IMG/VR virus record: IMGVR_UViG_3300049479_000313
Coordinates: 1 to 55,629 of that record
Origin: a virus
DNA: 55,629 bases
Strand: one strand, 5' to 3'
Below, one piece after another: positions 30,656-39,233 of the stretch. The notes under the pieces are model-generated. The model was not told where the DNA came from, searched no databases, and worked only from the letters and a program-made list of their open reading frames with translations. The translations under genes were made by a program, and so were the position numbers. Position 1 is the stretch's first letter, and each line of letters begins with the position of its first letter.

Positions 30656-31177
30656 ATGGCTCTTGACGCGACTGTGGGTGGTGCCCAAGCGAACAGCTAC
30701 GCCACTCGCGCGGAAGCGACAGCGTACTTCACCGACCGCCACGGCGCGTCCGAGTGGGGCGCCAGCTCCGACGACACCCTCAAGGACCAATGCCTGATGA
30801 GCGCTACGTGGCGCCTCGACCAGGAAGTGGCCCGGGGGCAGAAGAGCACCACAGCGCAGCGCTTGGCATGGCCGCGTTCGTATGTGGAGGATCCGGACGT
30901 GCCCGTCGGCGGGACGTCCGTGTACTTGGATGGGGCCACGTTGCCGCGCCGCTTGAAGGAGGCGACGTACGAATTGGCCTTGGTCCTGTTCCGCACCAGT
31001 GGCGATTACTTCAAGTCCAAGCCGCTGGCCGACTTTTCCCAGCTGTCCGTGGCGGGCGTGTTCCTGCAGCCGTCGCCTAACGCCACGCCCAGCGGGGCCT
31101 TGCCGGACACGGTGGCACGCTTGCTCGACGGGCTCGTGCGCTGGTCGTCAGGCTCGGTGCGCTTGGTGCGCGGATGA
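30656..31177 (+). CDS. Head-tail adaptor, DnaT-like-family protein (173 aa)
   Basis: Begins MALDATVGGAQANSYATRA. The start GGAQANSYATRAEATAYF followed by LMSATWRLDQ and ERLAWPR-type (AQRLAWPRSYVED) segments is typical of the phage family called DnaT-like ssDNA-binding, which structurally fits gp6/gp15-type connectors bound under the portal. Its place directly after the capsid and before head-closure genes supports the connector role. The ssDNA-binding label of the family is probably misleading. Confidence 0.75.
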   Translation: MALDATVGGAQANSYATRAEATAYFTDRHGASEWGASSDDTLKDQCLMSATWRLDQEVARGQKSTTAQRLAWPRSYVEDPDVPVGGTSVYLDGATLPRRLKEATYELALVLFRTSGDYFKSKPLADFSQLSVAGVFLQPSPNATPSGALPDTVARLLDGLVRWSSGSVRLVRG

Positions 31178-31569
31178 GCCTGCAAGACGACCTCCGCAGC
31201 GCACTGACTCCGGTGCTCCGCGACTTGATCGCGGAGTTTCCCACGGTCATGCACATCACGCGCCGGGTCGAGACGTTAGGCGCCGGCAATCGGCCGGTGT
31301 CGGACGACGCGTTCATCTTGAACGGCGAAGGGGTCACCGGGCTGATGCAACCGCCGACGACCCGGCATGTGCGCCAAGTGTTCGGGCGCGAGGTCACGGG
31401 CGACGCCGTGCTGACGTTGCCGGATGACGTGCCGCTCCTGCCCATGGACAAGGTCGAGGTCGTGGAAGGTCCGTACGCGGGGCGGACCTTCTGGGTCACG
31501 CAGACCACGCCCGGCTACATGGCCGGGGTGGTCACGGCGTTGCTCGTGCTGAAGAGGCCCACGCCATGA
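31174..31569 (+). CDS. Head closure/head-tail joining protein, putative (131 aa)
   Basis: Begins MSLQDDLRSALTPVLRDLI on an ATGA overlap. GEGVTGLMQPPTTRHVRQVFGREVTGDAVLTLP and VEVVEGPYAGRTFWVTQTTPG form a beta-barrel pattern like SPP1 gp16-type stoppers. Called mostly by position between the adaptor and the HK97 gp10-like protein. Contains CGTTAGGC at 31274. Confidence 0.7.
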   Translation: MSLQDDLRSALTPVLRDLIAEFPTVMHITRRVETLGAGNRPVSDDAFILNGEGVTGLMQPPTTRHVRQVFGREVTGDAVLTLPDDVPLLPMDKVEVVEGPYAGRTFWVTQTTPGYMAGVVTALLVLKRPTP

Positions 31570-32057
31570 TCCCTTCCTTCAACTTGGGCGGGCCGTTCTC
31601 CGGCATCGCGGGCCAGTTGAGCCGCATTACGGAGACGGTGACCGGCGCGCACACGGCCGAAGTGCAGGAGGCGGCGGTGCTGCTGCTGGCGGCCATTCGG
31701 GAGGAGCTCAGCAAGCCGGGCAGCGGGCGCGTGTACCGGATCCCCGTGGTCAAGCGCGACGGCACGTTGCGCAAGACCAAGAAGGGGGCCACCTCGTACC
31801 GCACGCATCGGGCCAGTGCCCCGGGCGAGCCGCCCGCCGTCGACACGGGGGAACTCCGCCGGGGCAGCACGATGGGCATCGTGGGCGGGAAGATGCGCGT
31901 GGGCGTGACGGCCAAGTATGGGCCGTATCTGGACCGGGGCACCCCGCGCGTTAAGCCACGGCCCTTCATGGCGCCCGCGCTGGCTCGTGCGACCCCGGCC
32001 ATGAGCGATGTCATTGTAGATGCTCTTCGCGAGGAGGCCACACATGGCTTCTTCTGA
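31566..32057 (+). CDS. HK97 gp10-like tail completion protein (163 aa)
   Basis: Begins MIPSFNLGGPFSGIAGQLS. SAPGEPPAVDTGELRRG, VGVTAKYGPYLDRGTPRVKPRPFMAPAL is the hallmark of HK97-gp10-like proteins, which help join tail to head. The start overlaps the previous stop by ATGA. Length normal for the family. Confidence 0.85.
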   Translation: MIPSFNLGGPFSGIAGQLSRITETVTGAHTAEVQEAAVLLLAAIREELSKPGSGRVYRIPVVKRDGTLRKTKKGATSYRTHRASAPGEPPAVDTGELRRGSTMGIVGGKMRVGVTAKYGPYLDRGTPRVKPRPFMAPALARATPAMSDVIVDALREEATHGFF

Positions 32058-32448
32058 TCCGCTCGCGCAGTTGCAGGACGGACTCGTGGCCACGGTGGAT
32101 GCTGCGGCTGCCGTGATCGCCGTGACGGTCCGGGACCGTGCCAATCTCATCCCGTGGGCGGGCGACTTTCCGACCCAGTTGCCGGTGGCCACGTATGTGG
32201 TCTCCGTGCTGGAGGAGCGCGTGGGCGGCTACACGGCCTCCGTGCAATTGGCCGCATGGGCCGACGATGCGCTGACAGCGCAGGCGTTGCTCCACGCGGT
32301 GTGCGTGTCGCTGAACCAGCCCGCGTTGCAAGCGGCTGGATGTGACGCGGTGGTGCTGCAAGAGATCCGACGCGAGATTCCGTCGGAGGAACGTACCGAT
32401 CCCGCTCGTGCCGATGCGGACCTGATCATCTTCTTCACGCCAGTCTAA
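32044..32448 (+). CDS. Tail terminator-like protein (134 aa)
   Basis: Begins MASSDPLAQLQDGLVATVD. ATG 32044 is chosen over 32020 because GAGGAGGCCACAC is directly upstream; the gene overlaps the previous one by 14 bases. ATYVVSVLEERVGGYTASVQLAAWADD and LIIFFTPV fit the alpha/beta sandwich of tail-terminator proteins that cap the tail tube. Supported by position before the major tail gene. Confidence 0.7.
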   Translation: MASSDPLAQLQDGLVATVDAAAAVIAVTVRDRANLIPWAGDFPTQLPVATYVVSVLEERVGGYTASVQLAAWADDALTAQALLHAVCVSLNQPALQAAGCDAVVLQEIRREIPSEERTDPARADADLIIFFTPV

Positions 32449-32462
32449 CCCCAGGAAACGCC

Positions 32463-33917
32463 ATGCCCGCCAAATCAAAGATTCTCAATCGGGTGGCTGC
32501 CGCGTACGTGGTGCGGGACAGCACCGGAACGTTCGGCAGCACCACCGTCAGCCCGGCGGCCCTCGCCAAGGGGGCCACGTCCATCAACATTGCCAGCGGC
32601 ACCAACTTCGCCAACGGCGATGTCATCCGCATCGGCTCCGGAGATGAGATGGAGCTCTGCCGCGTCACGGCGGGCGGCGGCACCACCACGCTGACGGTAG
32701 CCAACCCGCTCGCCTTCGCCCACGCGATCGGCGAGGCCGTTGTCGAGCAGACGGTCTACGACCTCGGCGACACGGACGAGGGTGGCGTCACGCTGGAGGC
32801 CACGGGCGAAGTGATCGACCTCACGGCGGCCACCAAGCGTCTCGTCTTCCAGTCGCTCACCGGCTACGTCAGCCTCAGCGGCATGGTGCAGCTGCACGGC
32901 CTGAGCATGCACAACCTCGCCGTAGCGCTGGGCATCCCGTTTGCCAGCGTGACCGGCGCGGGCACGGCGGCCGATTACTACCAGCTGGTCACCGACGGCA
33001 ACGACTTCCTCTCCGAGCAGAACATGTCGTTCATCGTCGTCGGCACCACCATGGACGGCAGCGTCGTGCGCTGCGAACTGTGGGGCTGCGACATGGACTA
33101 CAGCTCCATCAGCTTCACGCTGGGCCGAGGCAAGGCCACGCCCGTGCCGCTCAAGTTCGTGGCCTCAGCGGGTGGCGTGCTGGATGCCAACGCCAACCCG
33201 TACACGCCGTCCTCGACGTTCAAGGCGGGCAAGGGCAAGGTCTTCGACGCGCTGAGCGAGTTCGGCATCTTCGTCGACACGGGCACCACCAACACGGTGG
33301 CCAGCGGTGGCGCGGCGGGGAACAACAGCGTCACGTTGACCAACGCGGCGGGCTTCACTGCCGGGCTCTGGGTGAAGTTCGGCTCGGGCGAAACGGTGGA
33401 GTACCACCAGATCCACAGCGTGGCCACCAACACCCTGACCATGAAGTCCCGGTTCCTCCGGGCGCAGGCAGCGGCCACCGTGGCCACGGTCACCACGCCT
33501 ACGGCGGTGGCCGGGGTGTCGCCGGACGGCGGCACCGTCAACATCAACGGGTCGGTGGAACCGTTGCGCATTGCCACCAAGCGCATCCAGGTCGGACTGC
33601 GCCCGGGCCCGGCCACGCTGGGCATTCAGGTGCCCATCACGGACCTGTCGCTGGCGAACTGGGCCTACGCGCTGGGCATCCCGCAGGCGGATATCGCGTC
33701 GGCCCGGGTGGCACTCACCAACTTGGGCACGGCCACGGACATCGTGGGCCTGTACCTCAAGGGTACCATGAAGGACGGCACCACCCTGTGGATGAACGGC
33801 TGGGGTTGTACGCAGGTCGTGGAGCAGTTCAGCGCTGCGCTGGCCGCGTCGGGCCAGCCGTCGTTGCTGTTCAACGTGCGGCCCTCGTCCGCGCTGCAGT
33901 GCCTGAACCACGCCTAA
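32463..33917 (+). CDS. Major tail tube protein with internal duplication (484 aa)
   Basis: Begins MPAKSKILNRVAAAYVVRD. Two homologous halves are visible: in the first, ATSINIASGTNFANGDVIRIGSGDEMELCRV then ATKRLVFQSLTGYVSLSGMVQL..LSMHNLAVALGIPFASV; in the second, NNSVTLTNAAGFTAGLWVKFGSGETVEYHQI then ATKRIQVGLRPGPATLGIQVPI..LSLANWAYALGIPQADI. Each half would be a tube domain (usual size about 200), so a trimeric double-domain ring, or one domain plus a surface decoration, is possible. Ala-Leu-Gly is encoded with CTG at 32926 and 33669, avoiding TTA. Confidence 0.8.
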   Translation: MPAKSKILNRVAAAYVVRDSTGTFGSTTVSPAALAKGATSINIASGTNFANGDVIRIGSGDEMELCRVTAGGGTTTLTVANPLAFAHAIGEAVVEQTVYDLGDTDEGGVTLEATGEVIDLTAATKRLVFQSLTGYVSLSGMVQLHGLSMHNLAVALGIPFASVTGAGTAADYYQLVTDGNDFLSEQNMSFIVVGTTMDGSVVRCELWGCDMDYSSISFTLGRGKATPVPLKFVASAGGVLDANANPYTPSSTFKAGKGKVFDALSEFGIFVDTGTTNTVASGGAAGNNSVTLTNAAGFTAGLWVKFGSGETVEYHQIHSVATNTLTMKSRFLRAQAAATVATVTTPTAVAGVSPDGGTVNINGSVEPLRIATKRIQVGLRPGPATLGIQVPITDLSLANWAYALGIPQADIASARVALTNLGTATDIVGLYLKGTMKDGTTLWMNGWGCTQVVEQFSAALAASGQPSLLFNVRPSSALQCLNHA

Positions 33918-33918
33918 C

Positions 33919-34788
33919 GTGGGCGTGGCCCGAAGCATCCCGCTGCGGGACCTGAAGGCCGAGTGCTCCATCATGGAGCGCTCGGTCCTGCAGGGCAACG
34001 CGGCTGCGAAGGACGAGCTTGTCGCGCATCGGCCGGGAGGGGCAGCCAATGGGGACCGGACGGTGCGCGGCTGGCTGCGGTATTTTGCCGTGCTCCATCG
34101 GCGGCACGCCATGCTCATGGAGCAGCCGCTGGCTGCCGATGCGGATCAGCTCCTGTTATCCGCGCTGCGTAGCGAGCCCCAGCGCGTGCTCCTCGTCACA
34201 CAGGCCCCGGACGACAGCGGCGCCCCGGCGACGCTGGCCGTGTACCCCAAATCGTTCGAAGCGTTAGTCGAGATCCAGAAGCACGATGCCCTGCTGGAGT
34301 GGGTGTCGTTGCGCTACATGTACCTGCACGAGCATCAGCGCGCACACACGGACGCTGACTACTTGGCGTTCAGCCAGCGCGCGCTGGATGAGATGACGTA
34401 TCAGTACCAGTTACTGGCGTGGATCGTGACCACGCCCGGGCCCGGGCTTCCGTTCGACCCGCTGGGCGGGGAGATCCCTGAGATCCCGGCGCATATCCGG
34501 CGGCTGGACGTGTTGGATCTCTTGGCCTTGCTGCGCGCCCACGCCACGGTCAACGCGGTGCGCTTGCGCGTGCTGCGCAGCTTGATGGCGGCCGATACGC
34601 CCGGCACCACGGAACGGCAGCGGCCGACGTGGGCCATGTTCTTCGCCAATGCAGCCGTGGACCTGAAGACGAGCACCCGGGCCCTCATGCGGGATCACTC
34701 GCTGGCGGAGGTGCTGGCCATGCTGCAACTGCATCATGTGTCGTCGCGCGACGCCATTGAGGACGCCAAGCGGGAGACCAAGCCATGA
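33919..34788 (+). CDS. Putative tail assembly chaperone (289 aa)
   Basis: The GTG start at 33919 (or GTG 33925) lies two bases after the previous stop and no good ribosome site is seen; ATG 33973 is another candidate. The chain is helical, with WVSLRYMYLHEHQ and DEMTYQYQLLAWIV. It occupies the chaperone position between major tail and tape measure genes and ends on the tape measure ATG (ATGA). No second overlapping frame or slippery heptamer was found, so a frameshifted long form is not supported. Confidence 0.55.
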   Translation: MGVARSIPLRDLKAECSIMERSVLQGNAAAKDELVAHRPGGAANGDRTVRGWLRYFAVLHRRHAMLMEQPLAADADQLLLSALRSEPQRVLLVTQAPDDSGAPATLAVYPKSFEALVEIQKHDALLEWVSLRYMYLHEHQRAHTDADYLAFSQRALDEMTYQYQLLAWIVTTPGPGLPFDPLGGEIPEIPAHIRRLDVLDLLALLRAHATVNAVRLRVLRSLMAADTPGTTERQRPTWAMFFANAAVDLKTSTRALMRDHSLAEVLAMLQLHHVSSRDAIEDAKRETKP

Positions 34789-37700
34789 TCGGCGGCGGCG
34801 CTCCGAACATCAAGCTGGCCACGCTGTTCTACGAGATCGAGACACGCACCAAGGGCGTGGACAAAGATCTCAAGGACACGGAGCGTTCGCTCGGAAGCCT
34901 GTCCAAGTTCATTGAGGATCATCCCAAGGCGGCCCTCGCGGGCCTTGGCGTGGCCGCGCTGGCCGCCGGGGCGATGGTGGTGGCGGGTGCGGTGAAGATG
35001 GCCGCGCAGTTCGAGAGCGAGATGGCCAAGGTCAACACCGTGGCGCAGGTGAGCAAGGAGGAGCTGGCCGCGTTAGGCGACGAAGTGCAGGCCACCTTCC
35101 GGGAGCTGCCGGTAGAGAACACCAAGCAGCTGACCGATGCCCTGTATCAGGTGGTATCGTCGGGCATCTCGGTGGGCAAGGCCATGGACGTGGTGAAGGT
35201 GGCCACCAAGACGGCGGTGGGCGGCTTCACTGATGCCGAAACGGCGGTGGACGCCATCACGAGCGTGATGAACGCCTACAAGGACGAGAATCTGTCGGCC
35301 GCCCGAGCGGCTGATGTGCTGGCCAAGACGGTGGAAGTGGGCAAGGTGGAGATGAACGAGATTGCCGGCTCCATCGGCAATGTGGTCGGCGTGGCCAGCG
35401 TCATGGGCGTGTCCATCGAGGAATTGGGCGCGGTGACGGCGGCCATGTCGCTGAACGGCGTGGCGGCCAGCGAAGGCATCACGTCCATTCGGGCGGCCAT
35501 CAACGACATCATCCGCCCCACGGAACTCTTCAAGAAGGAGTTCCCCGAGCTGGCCGCCAACTTCAACGAGACCCGGTTGCGCGGCGACGGGCTGGTGAAG
35601 TTCATGCAGGACTTCATCAAGGAGAGCGACGGCAGTAGCGAGGCCATGAAGCGGGCCTTCAACTCGGTGGAGGGCTACAAGCTGGCCGTCATGGCGGCCA
35701 AGGATGGCGGCCAAGGCTTTGCGGACATGCTGGTCAAGATGAAGGATGCCACCGGGGCCGTGGACAAGCAGTTCGAAGAGGTCAACAAGACGGCAGCAGC
35801 GCAGTACCAGATCATCAAGAATAACCTGTCCAGCGCGTTCACCGAGCTGGGCACCGCGATTCTTCCGGTGGTGAACACGGTCCTTAGTGGGCTGGTGTCC
35901 CTCCTGAACCAGTTCAACGGAGCGGCGGCCAAGGCCCGGGCCCAAGGCGACGCCAAGAAGCTGGCGGAGGAAGCCGCGTCCAGCTTCGACGGCACGAGCC
36001 GGGCGTTCCTGCGGTCGAGCAAGGCCATGCGGGAATTCATCGACAAGGTCGATGACGGAAAGGTGGCGCTCAAGGATCTGGACACGGAGACCTTGGCCGG
36101 GCTGCAGACGCGACTGCTCAAGATGCGGGACAGTGGCCAGCTGGCCGGGAAGGCCATCGGGCAGGTCGGCGAGTTTCTGAACAAGGTGGTCAAGGAACAG
36201 TCCGATCGCGTGGTGCAGGCGCAGCTGGAGGAGAGCCGGGCGCGCGAGGCCGGGCGCGTCAAGGCCGAGCAGATCGAGAAGCAGAAGGCCGAGGCCGCGA
36301 AGAAGCGCCTTGGCGAAGTGGCCGAGGCCAACAAGGAACAGGCCAAGGAAGAGGAGAAGCTGGCCAAGGCCACCATGGACGCGGCCGAGAAGACCTTCAG
36401 GGAAGTCAGCGATAAGCTGGAAGCCCTGAAGAAGAAGCGCCTGTCCTTGATGCAGCAGCTGGAAGACGCCACGGTGGCCAGCACGCGCTCCACTGTGGAC
36501 GACATGCAGCTGCAGCTGAACCGGGCCATCGAGAAGCTCGTGGAGCTGGGCGCCACGGTCGATCAGGTCGGCCAGTTCCGGGCCTTGAAGGAAGGGGCGA
36601 TCCGGGCCCAGCAGAACATCGAGCTCGTGGCCGAGGCCATGAAGGACCTCGGCACCACGTCCAAGGACATCAAGCAGCTGGAGGAGGCCCTGCTGCGCGT
36701 GAACTACCAAATCACGCAGCAGATTGCCATCCGCAACCGTCCCGGCATCAGCGACGCGGAGCGTGTGGCGGCAGAAAAGAACATCGAGACCCTGACCACG
36801 GCGCGCACCGGGCTGGAGACGCGGATCGCGAACGCCCGCAAGGATGGGGCGGTCTCGGCCAAGGCGACGGAGGACTCGGAGGAGAAGGCCGCCAGCGCCG
36901 GGGAACGCGCGCTGAAGTCCGCCGTGGCCAAGGCCAACGCCATTCAGGTGGCCGCGCAAGGGGCCATCAAGCTGGCTGCCGGGTTCGGGCTCGTGTCCGA
37001 GAGCACGGGCAAGATGCTCAGCGACATCATCACGATCGCCGCGCAGGTGCCCGTGATTGTAGACGCAGCGGTGGGCATCGCGGAGTCTATCGGCTCTGGC
37101 GCGGCCACGGGCGGCGCGTGGGGTGCGCTGGCCAATGGACTGTTGGCCGTGGGCGGGGTCATCGCTGATGGCATCGCCGGAGATAAGGCCGCGCGTAAGG
37201 AACGCGCCAAGGTGATGGGGGATAACACGCGCGCCATTCAGATGCTGACCAAGGTGCAGGGCGACTTGCTCCGGGTGCAGGTGAGCGGGCGCGACTACAG
37301 CACGGCCAGCGCCGGGCTGAAGCAGTTCCTGGACAAGTACCGGAATCGGGGAGACTTCCGAGAGTTCGGCAAGAAGGGCTTGGAGGGTGTCGACCCGTCG
37401 CGCGAGTTGGAGGCGCTCGGCATCAACTTCGAGGACATCAAGGAGATCGCCAAGGCGTTAGGCATCACGCTCGATGGCCAGATTGGCAGCTATCGCAAGC
37501 TCCTGCAGGCCATGCAGGAAGCGGACCTCAGCGGCTTTGTCAGCGGCTTCGCGGGCGCGCTGGAAGAGCTTGATGCCCAGTTCGAGATCAACGCGGAGAA
37601 GTTCCCCACGGCCACGGCCCGGCTCGAAGCATTGTTCGACCTGCTGGCCGATCCCATCGACGGATCTCGGCTCTTTGACTCGCTCAAGGACCTGGACCTG

Positions 37701-38408
37701 ACTGACGCGGACAATGTGTCCTCTGCGTTGGAACAAGTGCAGGCGCTGTTCGAGCGCATGCGCAAGGGGGAGCTGTCGCCCGAGGACCTCGGTGGCCTGA
37801 ACCTTAGCGATCTGAAGGGCATTATCGCCCGGCTGAACAGTGAGTTGCGCGCGCTGCAGGAAGAAGCTGCGTCTCCGGACGCAGAGCCGAAGCCCACGGA
37901 CAAACCCAAGCCGAAGGACAAGGACTCGGACAAGGACTCGGACAAGGACCCGGATGTCACTCCGCAGCAGGTGACTGTCACTGAGTCCATGGCCACGCAG
38001 ATCGAGCGCTTGGTAAAGGCGACCAATGCAGACAGCATCGCCGCCCTGACCAAGTATGTGGCGGGAATCCTATCGTTGAACACCGCTCTGGAAGAAGGGC
38101 TCGGGGCGCTGACCGCCGGGCGCGCCAGCATCGATGCCCCGAGTGCCACCCTGCGCACGCTGACGTCCCAGCTGCTGGTGGAGCCGCCGCCGAGCTTCGT
38201 TGGCAACAAGCCGATCAACATCGACGGGGCTCCGCGATCGTGGGAGATTCATGTTCACCTGCACACGCAGGGCGTGGTGGTCGGCGACATGGAAACACTG
38301 GCCAAGCAGGTCGCCCGGATGGCCACCAGCGAGATCGACAGTAATTTGGGGCGCTTGTACGAATACGAAATCATCAACAGCGGCAATCGCCGCGTGACGG
38401 TGGAGTAG
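34785..38408 (+). CDS. Tail tape measure protein (1207 aa)
   Basis: Begins MIGGGAPNIKLATLFYEIE. The N-terminal TP901-type region contains FESEMAKVNTVAQVSKEELAALGDEV, LTDALYQVVSSGISVGKAMDVV and MGVSIEELGAVTAAM. Hydrophobic stretches are at about 48-72 and 720-800; long coiled coils at about 480-600. A Lys/Asp/Ser repeat (KDKDSDKDSDKDPD, DNA 37918-37950) forms a linker near 1045-1058. The length predicts a tail of roughly 180 nm at 1.5 angstrom per residue. Contains CGTTAGGC at 35071 and 37456. Confidence 0.95.
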   Translation: MIGGGAPNIKLATLFYEIETRTKGVDKDLKDTERSLGSLSKFIEDHPKAALAGLGVAALAAGAMVVAGAVKMAAQFESEMAKVNTVAQVSKEELAALGDEVQATFRELPVENTKQLTDALYQVVSSGISVGKAMDVVKVATKTAVGGFTDAETAVDAITSVMNAYKDENLSAARAADVLAKTVEVGKVEMNEIAGSIGNVVGVASVMGVSIEELGAVTAAMSLNGVAASEGITSIRAAINDIIRPTELFKKEFPELAANFNETRLRGDGLVKFMQDFIKESDGSSEAMKRAFNSVEGYKLAVMAAKDGGQGFADMLVKMKDATGAVDKQFEEVNKTAAAQYQIIKNNLSSAFTELGTAILPVVNTVLSGLVSLLNQFNGAAAKARAQGDAKKLAEEAASSFDGTSRAFLRSSKAMREFIDKVDDGKVALKDLDTETLAGLQTRLLKMRDSGQLAGKAIGQVGEFLNKVVKEQSDRVVQAQLEESRAREAGRVKAEQIEKQKAEAAKKRLGEVAEANKEQAKEEEKLAKATMDAAEKTFREVSDKLEALKKKRLSLMQQLEDATVASTRSTVDDMQLQLNRAIEKLVELGATVDQVGQFRALKEGAIRAQQNIELVAEAMKDLGTTSKDIKQLEEALLRVNYQITQQIAIRNRPGISDAERVAAEKNIETLTTARTGLETRIANARKDGAVSAKATEDSEEKAASAGERALKSAVAKANAIQVAAQGAIKLAAGFGLVSESTGKMLSDIITIAAQVPVIVDAAVGIAESIGSGAATGGAWGALANGLLAVGGVIADGIAGDKAARKERAKVMGDNTRAIQMLTKVQGDLLRVQVSGRDYSTASAGLKQFLDKYRNRGDFREFGKKGLEGVDPSRELEALGINFEDIKEIAKALGITLDGQIGSYRKLLQAMQEADLSGFVSGFAGALEELDAQFEINAEKFPTATARLEALFDLLADPIDGSRLFDSLKDLDLTDADNVSSALEQVQALFERMRKGELSPEDLGGLNLSDLKGIIARLNSELRALQEEAASPDAEPKPTDKPKPKDKDSDKDSDKDPDVTPQQVTVTESMATQIERLVKATNADSIAALTKYVAGILSLNTALEEGLGALTAGRASIDAPSATLRTLTSQLLVEPPPSFVGNKPINIDGAPRSWEIHVHLHTQGVVVGDMETLAKQVARMATSEIDSNLGRLYEYEIINSGNRRVTVE

Positions 38409-38411
38409 CCT

Positions 38412-39227
38412 ATGGCTCGCAACGCGCTGTGGATCAACGGGCGAGACGTGGGCCGGGATTTCGGCTTTGTCCCGGAGCGGTTCTCCACGTTGGGGGCGTC
38501 GTTCAACACCGCGCTCGGTAGTACTGCCCTGCTCGGCCGCGCCGGGGTGCTGCGCACGTTAGGCACCGTGACCCCACAGGCGGGGACCTTCGTGGCGGAC
38601 GGGGCATTCCTGGGCACGAGCGCGGCGGCGCTCAAGACAAACATCTCGGGGTTCTTCCGCTGGGTCCGCGCCGGGGAGCTGTGCGAGATTCGCACTGCGC
38701 TTGACCCGGATCGGGTGTTCTACGGGGTCCTGCAGTCGTCGAGCTTTACGATCGGTTCGCCGCAGGCGCTGTCTCGCAGCACGGAGAAGGGCACGCTGAC
38801 GTTCCAGCTGTTCTCTCCGCTGCGGTACGACCGGACGTTCCGCATGTACGCGGGGATCACCAGTCAGAGGGTCATGCCGCTGCTGGGCAATTTCCCCAGC
38901 GCCCCGGAGCTGCTGCTGTGGCACCCTTCGGGAGTGACCAACGCCAGCGTGTCGTTGTACCGGGCCAATGGCTCATTGATCAAGACCGTGGTCTTCACGC
39001 TAACGATGGCCAACGACGACCACATCCGGGTCCTGTGCGACGACATGCAGATCTTCACGAGCCTGAACGGGGTAGTCACCGAAGACGCCACTATCGCGCC
39101 CTATGGCGACCCGTTCTTTATCCTGGATCCGGCCGATGGCGACCCAGTCAACGACCTCTTCCCGTACTTCATCGGGAATAACTGCCATGTGCAGGCGAAT
39201 GTGCGTCGCCTGTGGACCACGGAGTAA
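38412..39227 (+). CDS. Distal tail (Dit-like) protein (271 aa)
   Basis: Begins MARNALWINGRDVGRDFGF. N-terminal beta-rich region, central RSTEKGTLTFQLFSPLRYDRTF and C-terminal beta-sandwich fit Dit proteins that form the hexameric hub joining tube to tip. It directly follows the tape measure gene, where Dit is nearly always encoded. Contains CGTTAGGC at 38557. Confidence 0.75.
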   Translation: MARNALWINGRDVGRDFGFVPERFSTLGASFNTALGSTALLGRAGVLRTLGTVTPQAGTFVADGAFLGTSAAALKTNISGFFRWVRAGELCEIRTALDPDRVFYGVLQSSSFTIGSPQALSRSTEKGTLTFQLFSPLRYDRTFRMYAGITSQRVMPLLGNFPSAPELLLWHPSGVTNASVSLYRANGSLIKTVVFTLTMANDDHIRVLCDDMQIFTSLNGVVTEDATIAPYGDPFFILDPADGDPVNDLFPYFIGNNCHVQANVRRLWTTE

Positions 39228-39233
39228 CCTCTC

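Noticed and set aside
33919-34788. Programmed frameshift in the tail chaperone
   Set aside because: No overlapping second frame between this gene and the tape measure gene and no slippery heptamer seen near its end.
35073-36959. 628-codon minus-strand frame opposite the tape measure gene
   Set aside because: A shadow of the GC-rich coding strand; rich in Leu/Gly/His/Arg without domain structure, while the + frame has clear tape measure features.
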